Positions 24,691 to 33,791 of a stretch of DNA of 64,000 bases are shown piece by piece (position 1 is the stretch's first letter; the number at the start of each line of letters is the position of its first letter). Location of the stretch: contig NZ_LGEA01000091.1 in NCBI RefSeq assembly GCF_001280065.1, positions 62,001 to 126,000 of the forward strand. The letters are read 5' to 3'. The notes below the pieces were generated by a model. The model saw only the letters and a program-made list of their open reading frames with translations, made no database searches and had not been told where the DNA came from. Source of the stretch: Streptomyces sp. NRRL B-1140 (lineage in GTDB: Bacteria > Actinomycetota > Actinomycetes > Streptomycetales > Streptomycetaceae). A program made the position numbers and the translations under genes.

Positions 24691-24714
24691 GCAACCAACA
24701 GCTTCTATGGTTGC
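24691..24714. promoter_or_regulatory. candidate MarR operator
   Basis: GCAACCA (24691-24697) and TGGTTGC (24708-24714) form a perfect 7-bp inverted repeat with a 10-base spacer, followed by a further half-site-like GCAAC. It lies 27-50 bases before the MarR gene start in an A/T-richer promoter region. Confidence 0.6.
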
Positions 24715-24740
24715 TCAAAGCAACGAAAGCAGGAGGTGTC

Positions 24741-25229
24741 ATGGCCGAAAAGGCGCAGTACGAAGAGCTGGTCCGCCAGTTCAGCGCCTTCGGCGCCGTG
24801 AAGCGGGAGCTCGGACGGATCATGCCCGCCGAGTGCCCCGGCGGGTCGGCGGCCGTGCTGACCCTGCTGGGCCGCCACGGCGACATGCGCATGAGCAAGC
24901 TCGCCGAGCTGCTGGCGGTGGACATGTCGGTCACCAGTCGCCACGTCGCTCACGTCGTGGACCGGGGCTGGATCGAACGCTCCCCCGACCCGGCGGACAA
25001 ACGCTCACGCATCCTGCGCCTCACACCCGCGGGCCACACACAGCTCGACGAGCTGTCCCGGCGGACCACCGAGGTCCTCGCCGAGCGCCTGAGCGACTGG
25101 ACCGACGAGGAGGTCGGCCAGCTCACAAACCTCATGGCGCGGCTGCGGGAGAGCTTCGACTGCCGCCCCGGCACCCGGGCCGCACCGCCCGCTTTCGACC
25201 AGACCACCCGTACACCCGCAAGCACGTAA
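24741..25229 (+). CDS. MarR-family transcriptional regulator
   Basis: An AGGAGG ribosome site precedes the ATG. The 162-residue protein has the MarR winged helix: MRMSKLAELLAVDMSVTSRH as recognition region, VVDRGWIERSPDPADKRS as wing with the conserved DxR, and ILRLTPAGHTQLDEL. It probably controls itself and the downstream multidrug-type transporter 13 bases away, through the inverted repeat at 24691. The ligand is unknown. Confidence 0.92.
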   Translation: MAEKAQYEELVRQFSAFGAVKRELGRIMPAECPGGSAAVLTLLGRHGDMRMSKLAELLAVDMSVTSRHVAHVVDRGWIERSPDPADKRSRILRLTPAGHTQLDELSRRTTEVLAERLSDWTDEEVGQLTNLMARLRESFDCRPGTRAAPPAFDQTTRTPAST

Positions 25230-25242
25230 GAAAAGGAAGCCC

Positions 25243-27789
25243 ATGGCAACGACCACACCAGCCGGTGTGCGGGCTCATGCCAAGCACGGGGGAGGCTCCC
25301 ACGGCTCCTCCGGCGACGGCGCTCCCATGACGCACCGGCAGATCATGGAGGCCCTCACCGGCCTCCTGCTCGGCATGTTCGTCGCGATCCTGTCGTCGAC
25401 GATCGTCTCCAACGCCCTGCCCCGCATCATCGGGGACCTCGGTGGCGGCCAGAGCGCCTACACCTGGGTCGTCACCGCGTCCCTGCTGACGATGACGGCC
25501 TCCACCCCGCTGTGGGGCAAGCTCGCCGACCTGTTCTCCAAGAAGCTGCTGATCCAGCTCGCGCTGGTCGTCTTCGTCCTGGGTTCGGCGGCGGCCGGCA
25601 TGTCGCAGAACCCGGGCATGCTCATCACCTTCCGCGCGGTCCAGGGCATCGGCATGGGCGGTCTGTCCGCCCTGGCCCAGATCATCATGGCGGCGATGAT
25701 CTCGCCGCGTGAGCGCGGCCGTTACAACGGCTACCTGGGCGCGACCTTCGCCACCGCCATGGTCGGCGGCCCGCTGGTCGGCGGTGTCATCACCGACACC
25801 GACTGGCTCGGCTGGCGCTGGTGCTTCTACGTCGGCGTGCCCTTCGCCGTGATCGCCCTGATCGTGCTGCAGAAGACCCTGCACCTGCCCGTGGTGAAGC
25901 GGAAGGTCAAGGTCGACTGGGCCGGCGCCTTCTTCATCACCGCGGCCGTCTGCCTGCTGCTGATCTGGGTGACCTTCGCCGGTGACAAGTACGACTGGCT
26001 CTCCTGGCAGACGTACGCGATGGTCGGCGGTTCCGTGGTGCTGCTGGCGCTGTTCGTCCTCGTCGAGGCGAAGGCCAGCGAGCCGATCATCCCGCTGCGG
26101 CTGTTCCGCAACCGCACCATCACGCTGGCCTCCGTGGCCTCCCTGTTCGTCGGCGTCGCGATGTTCTCCGGCACCGTCTTCTTCAGCCAGTACTTCCAGC
26201 TGGCGCGGGACAAGTCACCGACGATGTCCGGTGTGATGACGATCCCGATGATCGCGGGTCTCTTCGTCTCCTCCACCGTCTCCGGGCAGATCATCACCCG
26301 GACCGGGCGCTGGAAGGGCTGGCTGCTGGCCGGCGGTGTGCTGGTGACGGCGGGCCTCGGTCTGCTGGGCACGATCCGCTACGACACCGAGTACTGGCAC
26401 ATAGCGATCTTCATGGCGCTGATGGGCCTCGGCATCGGCATGATGATGCAGAACCTGGTGCTCTGCACGCAGAACCAGGTGGAGCCGGGCGACCTGGGCG
26501 CCGCCAGCTCCACGGTGACCTTCTTCCGCTCCCTGGGCGGTGCCGTGGGCGTCTCGGCGCTCGGCGCGGTCCTGGGCAACAAGATCACCGACTACGTCAA
26601 GGACGGCCTCGCCGACCTCGGCCCGAAGGGCGCGGCCCTCGGTCACGCCGGCACCGGCGGTGGCGGCATCCCCGACCTCGGCGCGATGCCCGCGCCGATC
26701 CGCACCATCGTGGAGAGCGCCTACGGCCACGGTGTCGCGGACGTCTTCCTCTACTCGGCCCCGATGGCGCTGCTCGCCCTGCTGGTGTCGCTGTTCATCA
26801 AGGAGGTCCCGTTGAAGACGAAGGGCGGACTGGCTCAGGCCACCGAGTCCGAGACGCCTGCCGTGGCCCCCGCCGAGGCGGTCGCCGTCGAGGCTCCCGC
26901 CACGGAGAAGAACGAGAAGAACGCGCCGAGCTGGGCCGTCGCCGAGACCGAGGCCGGGCCCGAGGGCACCCAGCGGCTCGCCGCCGTCGCCACGGCGGAG
27001 CGTCCGGAGGAGACCTCCGGTGCTGCCCCCGGCGTGCCCGTCCGCGGCTTCGTCCGCGGGAACGAGTCCGCGCCCGTGCCGCAGGCCGCCGTCACGCTGA
27101 TCTCGCTGGGCGGGCGTCAGCTGGGCCGGTCCGTGGCGCAGGCCGACGGCTCGTACGCCGTCGACGCCCCGGGCGCCGGCTCGTATGTCCTGATCGCCTC
27201 CGCCGACGGCTTCCAGCCGCAGGCCTCCACGGTCGTGGTGAACGGCGAGCCGGTCGCCTACGACATCCTGCTCAGCGGCACCAGCGGGCTGACCGGCCTG
27301 GTGCGGGCCGCCGAGAGCGGGCAGCCGGTCAAGGACGCCATGGTCATCGTGACCGATGTGCGCGGGGACCTGCTGGCCAACGGGACCACGGGTGAGCAGG
27401 GCGAGTTCTCCTTCGCCGAGCTGGTGCCGGGTGCGGTGACCGTCGCGGTGAACGCCGCCGGGTACCGGCCGCGTGCCCTGCCCGTCGAGGTGGGCGGCAC
27501 CGGGGTCACCCGGGTCGAGATCGACCTGGACTCCGGCGCCCGCGTCCAGGGTGTCGTCCGCGCCCCGCACGGCCCGCTGGCCGACGCCCGGGTGACGCTG
27601 GTCGACCAGGCGGGCAACGTCGTCGGCTCGGCCACGACCGGGACGGACGGGGCGTACGCCTTCACCGACCTGGACGGCGGCGAGTACACCGTCATCGCCA
27701 CGGGCTACCCGCCGGTGGCCACCGCCCTGACGGTCGCGGGCGCCGGCACCGACGCCCACGACATCGAACTCGCCCACCCCGGCGAGTAG
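25243..27789 (+). CDS. MFS drug/H+ antiporter (14-TMS type) fused to carboxypeptidase-regulatory-like domains
   Basis: Residues about 30-530 are a DHA2-type transporter with fourteen spans: NALPRIIGDLGGGQSAYTWV (motif C region), ASTPLWGKLADLFSKK, FRAVQGIGMGGLSAL and GGPLVGGVITD. A charged linker (530-595) is followed by three repeats of a carboxypeptidase-regulatory-like beta domain at about 600-680, 683-765 and 768-845, each with the pattern VxGxV...DGSYA/GEFSF...ADGFQPQA. At 848 residues it is about 300 longer than plain family members. With 14 spans the tail should be cytoplasmic, where such domains are unexpected. MarR control is likely. The same domain begins the next gene product. Confidence 0.9.
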   Translation: MATTTPAGVRAHAKHGGGSHGSSGDGAPMTHRQIMEALTGLLLGMFVAILSSTIVSNALPRIIGDLGGGQSAYTWVVTASLLTMTASTPLWGKLADLFSKKLLIQLALVVFVLGSAAAGMSQNPGMLITFRAVQGIGMGGLSALAQIIMAAMISPRERGRYNGYLGATFATAMVGGPLVGGVITDTDWLGWRWCFYVGVPFAVIALIVLQKTLHLPVVKRKVKVDWAGAFFITAAVCLLLIWVTFAGDKYDWLSWQTYAMVGGSVVLLALFVLVEAKASEPIIPLRLFRNRTITLASVASLFVGVAMFSGTVFFSQYFQLARDKSPTMSGVMTIPMIAGLFVSSTVSGQIITRTGRWKGWLLAGGVLVTAGLGLLGTIRYDTEYWHIAIFMALMGLGIGMMMQNLVLCTQNQVEPGDLGAASSTVTFFRSLGGAVGVSALGAVLGNKITDYVKDGLADLGPKGAALGHAGTGGGGIPDLGAMPAPIRTIVESAYGHGVADVFLYSAPMALLALLVSLFIKEVPLKTKGGLAQATESETPAVAPAEAVAVEAPATEKNEKNAPSWAVAETEAGPEGTQRLAAVATAERPEETSGAAPGVPVRGFVRGNESAPVPQAAVTLISLGGRQLGRSVAQADGSYAVDAPGAGSYVLIASADGFQPQASTVVVNGEPVAYDILLSGTSGLTGLVRAAESGQPVKDAMVIVTDVRGDLLANGTTGEQGEFSFAELVPGAVTVAVNAAGYRPRALPVEVGGTGVTRVEIDLDSGARVQGVVRAPHGPLADARVTLVDQAGNVVGSATTGTDGAYAFTDLDGGEYTVIATGYPPVATALTVAGAGTDAHDIELAHPGE

Positions 27790-27800
27790 TCCGGCCCCGG

Positions 27801-27850
27801 CCCGTGACAGGTGGGCGCGCTCCGAGCGGAGGTGCGCCCCCTGTCGCGGG
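27801..27850 (+). terminator. long hairpin between MFS and YceI genes
   Basis: Arms CCCGTGACAGGTGGGCGC and GTGCGCCCCCTGTCGCGGG pair with a few mismatches around a 13-base loop, giving a stem of about 17 bp. It may end or attenuate transcription before the YceI gene 30 bases further on. Confidence 0.6.
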
Positions 27851-27880
27851 CCGGTTTGTTCTGAGAGGAAGTTGGGTGAG

Positions 27881-28702
27881 ATGGGACTGACCGCGAGGAT
27901 CCGTACCCGCGACGGATGGGCCGTGTCGCACGCGGTCGTCACGGTGGCGGACATGACGGGCGCGCAGGTGCTGCGGGCCGAGGCCGACGCGGAGGGCGCC
28001 GTGCGGGACGCGACGCCGATGGAGGCGGGGGCGTACACCGTCATCGTCACGGCGGTGGGCTACGCGCCCGCGGCCTCCAGTGTGATCGTCACGGCGAGCG
28101 GGCGGGCCGAGGTCGGCACGGTGACGCTGGCCCGGCAGGGCGGCACCGAGCTGCCGCCGCCCGGGCCGTGGACCGTCGACCCGGTGCACTCCAGCGTGGC
28201 CGCCGTGGCCCAGCACCTGGGCATCTCCAGCGTGCACGGCCGGTTCACGGAGTTCTCCGGCGCGATCGAGATCGCCCCGGACGACGTCACCAAGTCGCGT
28301 GTGGAGGCGGCGATCCGGGCCGCGTCGATCGACACCGGCAACGGCATGCGCGACGGGCACCTGAAGTCGCCGGACTTCCTTGACGTCGAACGCTTCCCGG
28401 AGATCACCTTCCGGTCGACGGGGCTGACGGCGACCGGCTCCGACCGATGGACCGTCCACGGGGAGCTGGGCATGCACGGGGTCGTACGGCCCGTTGACCT
28501 GGACCTGGCCTACCTCGGCACGGGTCCGGACCCGTGGGGCGGCACCCGGGCGGCGTTCCGTGCGACGACCGAACTGCACCGCGAGGACTTCGCGATGAAC
28601 TACAACCAGGTCCTGCAGGCCGGCATCGCCGCCATCGGCACCACGCTGAAGGTGGAGCTGGACATCCAGGCCGTGCAGGGCGAGTCACTTCCGGCGGCGT
28701 GA
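27881..28702 (+). CDS. YceI-family protein with N-terminal carboxypeptidase-regulatory-like domain
   Basis: Residues about 1-85 form a carboxypeptidase-regulatory-like domain (AVSHAVVTVADMTG, EAGAYTVIVTAVGYAPAASS). Residues about 95-270 are a YceI lipocalin-like fold (WTVDPVHSSVAAVAQHLGIS, VHGRFTEFSG, GMRDGHLKSPDFLDVERFPE, GELGMHGVVRPV, HREDFAMNYN). YceI proteins bind polyisoprenoid or similar lipids and are often exported, but no signal peptide is present here. The shared extra domain links it to the upstream transporter. The ATG at 27881 is chosen; a TTG at 27872 is in frame. It overlaps the convergent ANTAR gene by 18 bases. Confidence 0.85.
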   Translation: MGLTARIRTRDGWAVSHAVVTVADMTGAQVLRAEADAEGAVRDATPMEAGAYTVIVTAVGYAPAASSVIVTASGRAEVGTVTLARQGGTELPPPGPWTVDPVHSSVAAVAQHLGISSVHGRFTEFSGAIEIAPDDVTKSRVEAAIRAASIDTGNGMRDGHLKSPDFLDVERFPEITFRSTGLTATGSDRWTVHGELGMHGVVRPVDLDLAYLGTGPDPWGGTRAAFRATTELHREDFAMNYNQVLQAGIAAIGTTLKVELDIQAVQGESLPAA

Positions 28703-29386
28703 GTCCGGCACGGACACCCGCGCCACCAACTGGCCGCACAGATCCCGGAGCTTGACGTTCCGGTCCTGCGAGGCCCGGCGCAGCCGCTCCAGCGCGACTT
28801 GAGCGTCGATCCGCTCCTGCGCCATCAGGATGCCGATCGCCTGGTCGATGACGCTGCGGGAGAGCAGCGCGGTGCGCACGTCGGCCGCCGACTGGTGTCG
28901 GCGCTCGATGCGCAGCGCCACGTCGATGGCGTCCCCGGCCCGGGTCGCGAAAGCCCGGGCCGCCTCTCGGCCCGGGTCCAGGGCATGGGCCCGCCGTCCG
29001 TAGAAGTTGAGCGCGGCGCCCTTCTCGCTCTCGACGACGACCGGTACCGCCAGCACACAGCGGACGCCCTGGGACACCGCGTAGCGCGCGTAGTCGGGCC
29101 AGCGGGACTCCTCGGCGAGATCCGGGGCGTACTGCTCCTCGCCGGTCTCGGCCGCGTCGACGCAGGGCCCCGCGCCGTTCTCGTACTGGCGCAGGTCCAG
29201 GCCGCTGGGCATGCCGTCACTGCCGGCCAGGGTGAGCAGCCGCCCGGCGCGGCGCACGGTGATGCTGCACGCGTCGGCGCCGGGCACGTCCTGCACCGCG
29301 CGGTCGGTCATATCGCGCAGCAGGGTGTCGAGACCGCTGCTGCGCACCATCGCCTGGTCCAGCGTGTCGGACGTCTCGGAACTCAT
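28685..29386 (-). CDS. GAF-ANTAR RNA-binding regulator
   Basis: The 233-residue protein has a GAF domain at about 20-160 (DACSITVRRAGRLLTLAGSD, RCVLAVPVVVESEKGAALNF) and a C-terminal ANTAR domain at about 165-222 (LLSRSVIDQAIGILMAQERI, ALERLRRASQDRNVKLRDL). ANTAR domains bind tandem hairpins in RNA to stop termination. The target is not evident. It lies next to a second gene of the same type, suggesting duplication. Confidence 0.9.
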   Translation of the reverse strand: MSSETSDTLDQAMVRSSGLDTLLRDMTDRAVQDVPGADACSITVRRAGRLLTLAGSDGMPSGLDLRQYENGAGPCVDAAETGEEQYAPDLAEESRWPDYARYAVSQGVRCVLAVPVVVESEKGAALNFYGRRAHALDPGREAARAFATRAGDAIDVALRIERRHQSAADVRTALLSRSVIDQAIGILMAQERIDAQVALERLRRASQDRNVKLRDLCGQLVARVSVPDSRRRK

Positions 29387-29420
29387 GGCCGTACGGATAT
29401 CCCGTCATCACCCGAACACG

Positions 29421-29450
29421 CCCCTGAGGTAATCCACCTCACCTCAGGGG
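29421..29450. terminator. hairpin between the two ANTAR genes
   Basis: CCCCTGAGGT and ACCTCAGGGG form a perfect 10-bp stem around a 10-base loop, overlapping the stop codon of the upstream (leftward) ANTAR gene. It is a probable terminator for that gene. Confidence 0.65.
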
Positions 29451-30163
29451 GCGTTGCCGCCCACGATCCGGCGGGCGAGGTCGCGCAGTTTCACGTTCTC
29501 CCGCTGGGAGGCCCGCACGAGGCTCTCGAAGGCCGCGGTCGCGTCGATGCCCTGGCGTTCCATCAGGATGCCGGTGGCCTGGCCGATCAGGTCCCGGGTG
29601 TGCATGGCCTCGGTGAGCTGCTCGCGCACGGTCGCGGAGTCCAGGGCGATGCTGACGTGCGCGCTGAACAGCCGGCCGATGCGCGTGGCCTCCTCGTCGA
29701 AAGCCCCCGGTTTGCGCGCGTAGGCCGTGAGCACGGTCAGCCGGCGGCGGTCGGCACGCAGCCGCAGCGAAAGCGCCGAGCGCAGCCCCAGGGCCGCCAG
29801 CACGTCCCAGCCGTCGTCGGCCTCGCTGTCCGTTATCCGCGCGACCGGGTTGTTCCACAACTGGTCCCACAGTCCGTGCTGTTCGCGGCCGGTGTGCCGG
29901 GCCTCGGCGGAGCGCACGGCCTCGTCGGTCCAGGCCAGCGTGCGGAGCTTGTTGCCGCGCTCGATGACCGAGATCCCGGCGTGCTCGGCCCCGGGCATGA
30001 GATGCACGGCCAGCCGGACCGCCGTGCGCAGTGTGCTGTGGGGCGTGAGGGTCTCGTGCAGTTGCTGAGAAGCCACCGTGAGAGCCTCGGCCAGCTCGAC
30101 GCCAGCCGGAAAACGGGGCAAATCAGGAAACTCGGACGCAGCCACCACGAACCTCTTCGGCAT
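29444..30163 (-). CDS. GAF-ANTAR RNA-binding regulator (second copy)
   Basis: The protein has a GAF domain at about 20-165 (SVIERGNKLRTLAWTDEAVR, SALSLRLRADRRRLTVLTAY) and a C-terminal ANTAR domain (MHTRDLIGQATGILMERQGI, AFESLVRASQRENVKLRDLA). I take the ATG at 30163 (MPKRFVVAASEF), giving 239 residues. GAAGAGG lies inside this start and would fit a GTG at 30145 better, so the product may be six residues shorter. A longer in-frame start at 30280 gives Cys-rich, unlikely sequence. It is divergent from the STAS gene, which points to shared stress signalling. Confidence 0.85.
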   Translation of the reverse strand: MPKRFVVAASEFPDLPRFPAGVELAEALTVASQQLHETLTPHSTLRTAVRLAVHLMPGAEHAGISVIERGNKLRTLAWTDEAVRSAEARHTGREQHGLWDQLWNNPVARITDSEADDGWDVLAALGLRSALSLRLRADRRRLTVLTAYARKPGAFDEEATRIGRLFSAHVSIALDSATVREQLTEAMHTRDLIGQATGILMERQGIDATAAFESLVRASQRENVKLRDLARRIVGGNAP

Positions 30164-30375
30164 GCACGGCCATGGCCGTGCGCAGGAGAGCTCCGCAGCA
30201 CATTCCCGACTGCGAGCACAGGACGGACAGCACTCTAACTGTTCGGTTGCCTCCAGGTGACGCCCGGCCGATGCCGCCACGGGGAGCTTTCGCCGCCCGC
30301 CCCCACATGATGGAATGGCCTTCGGGTCAGGAAGCGGCCTTACCGGAATCCGGACGAACGTCTGCCAGGTGAGCC

Positions 30376-30729
30376 GTGACCTTCTTCACGAATCCCACAG
30401 AACCGCGCGACCTCCCCGGCCGCGTCCACCTCACGATGCCCGCCGAGATCGACTTCTGCAACGCGGCGGATCTGCTGCCGCACGTCCTGTCCGCGGCCCG
30501 GGCCCACGGTGACCACCTGGACGTCCTCGTCCTCGACCTGACCGCGACCTCCTTCATGGACTCCCAGGGCATCCGCCTCATCAACGACGTACGGCGGCGG
30601 CTCGGCCCGGGGGCGGCCGTGCGTCTGGTGGCCCGGCCCGAGGGCATCACGAGCCGGGTCCTGGAGCTGACCGGGATACGCCGGGACGTGCCCGTGTACG
30701 ACAACCTCGCCGAAGCCCTGGCGTCGTAG
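30376..30729 (+). CDS. STAS-domain anti-sigma factor antagonist
   Basis: The 117-residue product shows the STAS core: GRVHLTMPAEIDFCNAADLL, LDVLVLDLTATSFMDSQGIR and RLVARPEGITSRVLELTGI. The serine in DSQG is the usual phosphorylation site, whose dephosphorylation by a PP2C enzyme frees the antagonist to bind an RsbW-type anti-sigma factor. No anti-sigma kinase is adjacent; the large phosphatase at 3.2-5.7 kb is one possible partner. The start is a GTG. Confidence 0.88.
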   Translation: MTFFTNPTEPRDLPGRVHLTMPAEIDFCNAADLLPHVLSAARAHGDHLDVLVLDLTATSFMDSQGIRLINDVRRRLGPGAAVRLVARPEGITSRVLELTGIRRDVPVYDNLAEALAS

Positions 30730-30739
30730 GCTGCCGCAC

Positions 30740-31210
<471 letters not shown>

Positions 31211-31211
31211 G

Positions 31212-32039
31212 TCACTCCTCGGAGGACTCTGGGGCTCCTGGAGCCGGGGCGCCGGTGGCTTGCGCCTCTTCGGGGGCTTCCGCCTCGCGGGCGACCATCG
31301 CCTCGATGCCGGCGATCAGCAGCTCCAGTGCGAACTCGAAGTCGCGCTCCAGCATCTCGGCGACCGTGTCGCCGCCGCGCGCCTCCATGATCTCCCGGGA
31401 CTCCCGCAGGACGTCGGCGGCCTGCGGGGCGGCGGTCACCGCGCTCAGGGCCTGCTGGAAGTACTCGTCCACGCTCATACCGCCGGCGGCGGCCCGGGAG
31501 GCGAGATGGCCCTCCAGCGTGCCGTAGCCGTAGACGAACTGGAAGACGGCCGAGATCGCGCTCGTCAGGCGCTTCGCGGGCAGCCCCGTCCTGCGGACGA
31601 CACGCTGGACCGCCCGCGAGAACGCCAGGTTGTTGGGGCCGATGTTGAGGTAGACACCGACCAGCGCGGACACCCAGGGGTGCCCCACCAGCAGCCTCCG
31701 GTACTCCCGGGCGAGCGCCCGCACCTGGACCCTCCAGTCCGCACCGGCGTCCGGATCGGGTAGCCGCACCTCGCCCATGACCTCGTCCAGGGCGAGTTCG
31801 AGCAGGTCGTCCTTGGTGTCGACGTACCAGTAGACGGACATCGCGGTGACGTCCAGCTCGCCGGCCAGCCGCCGCATGGAGAACCTGGCCAGCCCTTCGG
31901 CGTCCAGCAGCCGCACGGTGACCTCGATGATCCGGTCCCGGTCGAGCCCCGAGGGCTGCCCGCCACCACGCCGCCGGTGCGCCTTGCCTTCCAGCCAGAC
32001 ACTGGGCCGGGGCTGCTCCTGCCGGGCGGCTTTCGCCAT
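31212..32039 (-). CDS. TetR/AcrR regulator (TetR_C type)
   Basis: The ATG at 32039 follows GAGGAAGG. The HTH is at about residues 35-80 (DRIIEVTVRLLDAEGLARFS, LDVTAMSVYWYVDTKDDLLE); the remaining all-helical ligand domain includes HPWVSALVGVYLNIGPNNLA and ends in a Glu/Ala/Pro-rich tail. It lies downstream of an MFS gene on the same strand; the inverted repeat before that gene is the likely operator. It probably represses the pump until an inducer binds. Confidence 0.9.
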   Translation of the reverse strand: MAKAARQEQPRPSVWLEGKAHRRRGGGQPSGLDRDRIIEVTVRLLDAEGLARFSMRRLAGELDVTAMSVYWYVDTKDDLLELALDEVMGEVRLPDPDAGADWRVQVRALAREYRRLLVGHPWVSALVGVYLNIGPNNLAFSRAVQRVVRRTGLPAKRLTSAISAVFQFVYGYGTLEGHLASRAAAGGMSVDEYFQQALSAVTAAPQAADVLRESREIMEARGGDTVAEMLERDFEFALELLIAGIEAMVAREAEAPEEAQATGAPAPGAPESSEE

Positions 32040-32188
32040 GGCGCACCTTCCTCGATCTTTCAACGCCGCTCATGCTAGACGCGCCGTCTTTTCAGGGGCG
32101 CGGGGCTGTGTCGATGTGCGGCTCCGCCGCGTGAGCGCGATCAACCACGACGAACCCGCACCCGCGCGCTACGACCAGCCCCGGGCTC

Positions 32189-33694
32189 CTAGGCCGACTC
32201 TGCCCGCTCGGCCCGCCGAAGCAAAGCCGCCGCGACCAGTCCGCCCGCCAGCACGGCAACCGCCCCGACCAGCTGACTGGTCTCGAGACCGGAGGCGAAG
32301 GCGTCGGAGATCCGGGCCTTCTCCGCGGCCGAGTCGGCGGAGGCCAGCGCCGCCGGCAACGACGCCGCGGAGACGGCGACCAGCGAGGCGAACCGGGAGT
32401 TGAGCACCGCACCGAGCACCGCGACACCCAGCCCGTTGCCGAACTCGGCGAGGGTTCCGTTGATCCCCGCTCCGACCCCCGCCTTCTCCGGCGGAATCGC
32501 GCCCATGATCGCGTTGGCCATCGCCGGCATGGACAGCGCCACACCGGCGCCCATCACGACCAGGCCGAGCAGCATCCCGCCGTACCCGTGCCCACCGAGC
32601 AGGGCGATCGCGGCCAGCCCCGCGGACACCAGGGTCATGCCGAGCGCGATGGCCGCCGGCGTCCCGGCCTTCAGTACCAGCTTCGCCCCGACCCCCGTGA
32701 AGTTGAGCGCGACGACGGTCAACGCCAGCGGCGCGGTCCGCAGCCCGGCGTCCAGCGGCTCGTACCCGAGGACGAACTGCAGGTGCTGCGTGAGCAGGAA
32801 CAGTGATCCGGTCATGCCGAACGCCACGAGGATCGCGCCCGCGACCGCGCCCACGAACTTCTGGTTGCGGAAGAAGTGCATGTCGAGCATCGGGTGCTCG
32901 GTCCGCAGCTCCCACAGCACGAACAGGCCGAGCACGGCCAGGCCGATCAGTGCCGAGACCAGCACCTGCGCGGAGGTCCAGCCGTGCTCGGGCCCGGTGA
33001 TGATCGCGTAGACGACGGCCGTCATGCCGATCGTCGACAGAACAGCGCCGAGCAGGTCGGGCCGGTCACCGGCCTTGTGCTTCGACTCGGGCACCAGCGC
33101 GGCGACCGCGACCAGGCCCAGCACCGCGACCGGGATGTTGATGAGGAAGATCGCGCCCCACCAGAAGTGGTTCAGCATCACACCGCCGATCAGCGGTCCG
33201 GCCGCGAACCCGAGCGAACTGACCGTCGACCACAGCGCGATCGCCTTCACCCGCTCCTTGTCGTCGAAGATCTGCACGACGACGGCGAGAGTGGTGGTCA
33301 TCAGCAGCGCGCCGCCGACGCCCATGCCCGCACGGGCCGCGATCAGCTGGCCCGGACTCTGGGACAGCCCGGCCGCGAGCGATCCCACACCGAAGATCGC
33401 GAGGCCCGACATCAGCATCAGCTTGCGGCCGTAGCGGTCGGCGGAGTTGCCCGCGGTGAGGAGCAGGCCGGACTGCACCAGGGAGTAGGCGTTCATCATC
33501 CACTGGACGTCGGCGGTCGAGGCGTCCATCTCCCGGGTGAGGGAGGGGATGGCCACATTCAGGATCGTGTTGTCGAGCAGCACGGTGAGCTGCGCCAGGC
33601 AGATGACACCGAGGATCAGCCAGCGCTGGGGATGGCCGCCCCGCACGGACTCGGGCACGGACTTTTCCTGGGGGGACGTCGTCATGCTGTACAC
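32189..33694 (-). CDS. MFS drug-resistance transporter (14-TMS)
   Basis: The transporter reads LAQLTVLLDNTILNVAIPSL (motif D1/C-like), WMMNAYSLVQSGLLLTAGNS, DRYGRKLMLMSGL (motif A) and AARAGMGVGGALLMTTTLAV, with fourteen hydrophobic spans. I choose the GTG at 33694 (VYSMTTSPQE, 501 aa) because AAGGAG is nine bases upstream; the ATG three codons later is the alternative. A TetR-type operator overlaps this start. Together with the downstream TetR gene it forms a self-regulated efflux unit; the drug is unknown. Confidence 0.9.
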   Translation of the reverse strand: MYSMTTSPQEKSVPESVRGGHPQRWLILGVICLAQLTVLLDNTILNVAIPSLTREMDASTADVQWMMNAYSLVQSGLLLTAGNSADRYGRKLMLMSGLAIFGVGSLAAGLSQSPGQLIAARAGMGVGGALLMTTTLAVVVQIFDDKERVKAIALWSTVSSLGFAAGPLIGGVMLNHFWWGAIFLINIPVAVLGLVAVAALVPESKHKAGDRPDLLGAVLSTIGMTAVVYAIITGPEHGWTSAQVLVSALIGLAVLGLFVLWELRTEHPMLDMHFFRNQKFVGAVAGAILVAFGMTGSLFLLTQHLQFVLGYEPLDAGLRTAPLALTVVALNFTGVGAKLVLKAGTPAAIALGMTLVSAGLAAIALLGGHGYGGMLLGLVVMGAGVALSMPAMANAIMGAIPPEKAGVGAGINGTLAEFGNGLGVAVLGAVLNSRFASLVAVSAASLPAALASADSAAEKARISDAFASGLETSQLVGAVAVLAGGLVAAALLRRAERAESA

Positions 33695-33721
33695 CGTAGA
33701 ACACTCCTTATACGGCGTACA
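33688..33721. promoter_or_regulatory. TetR-type operator over MFS start
   Basis: GTACACCGTA (33689-33698) and TACGGCGTAC (33711-33720) are inverted arms with one mismatch, extended by T/A at both ends (TGTAC ... GTACA), spacer 12 bases. The repeat covers the Shine-Dalgarno and start of the MFS gene, so a bound repressor would block transcription very early. Confidence 0.7.
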
Positions 33722-33791
33722 ACGGAGTTTCCGCGGGGACGGTGAAGGGCGGCGCCTTTCGGCCACCGCCCTTCGCCCGGTCAGTTGCGTG

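Noticed and set aside
26215..28050. A 611-codon leftward frame opposite the MFS gene tail
   Set aside because: Antisense to the carboxypeptidase-regulatory-like repeats; the product is His/Arg/Gly-rich and has no domain.
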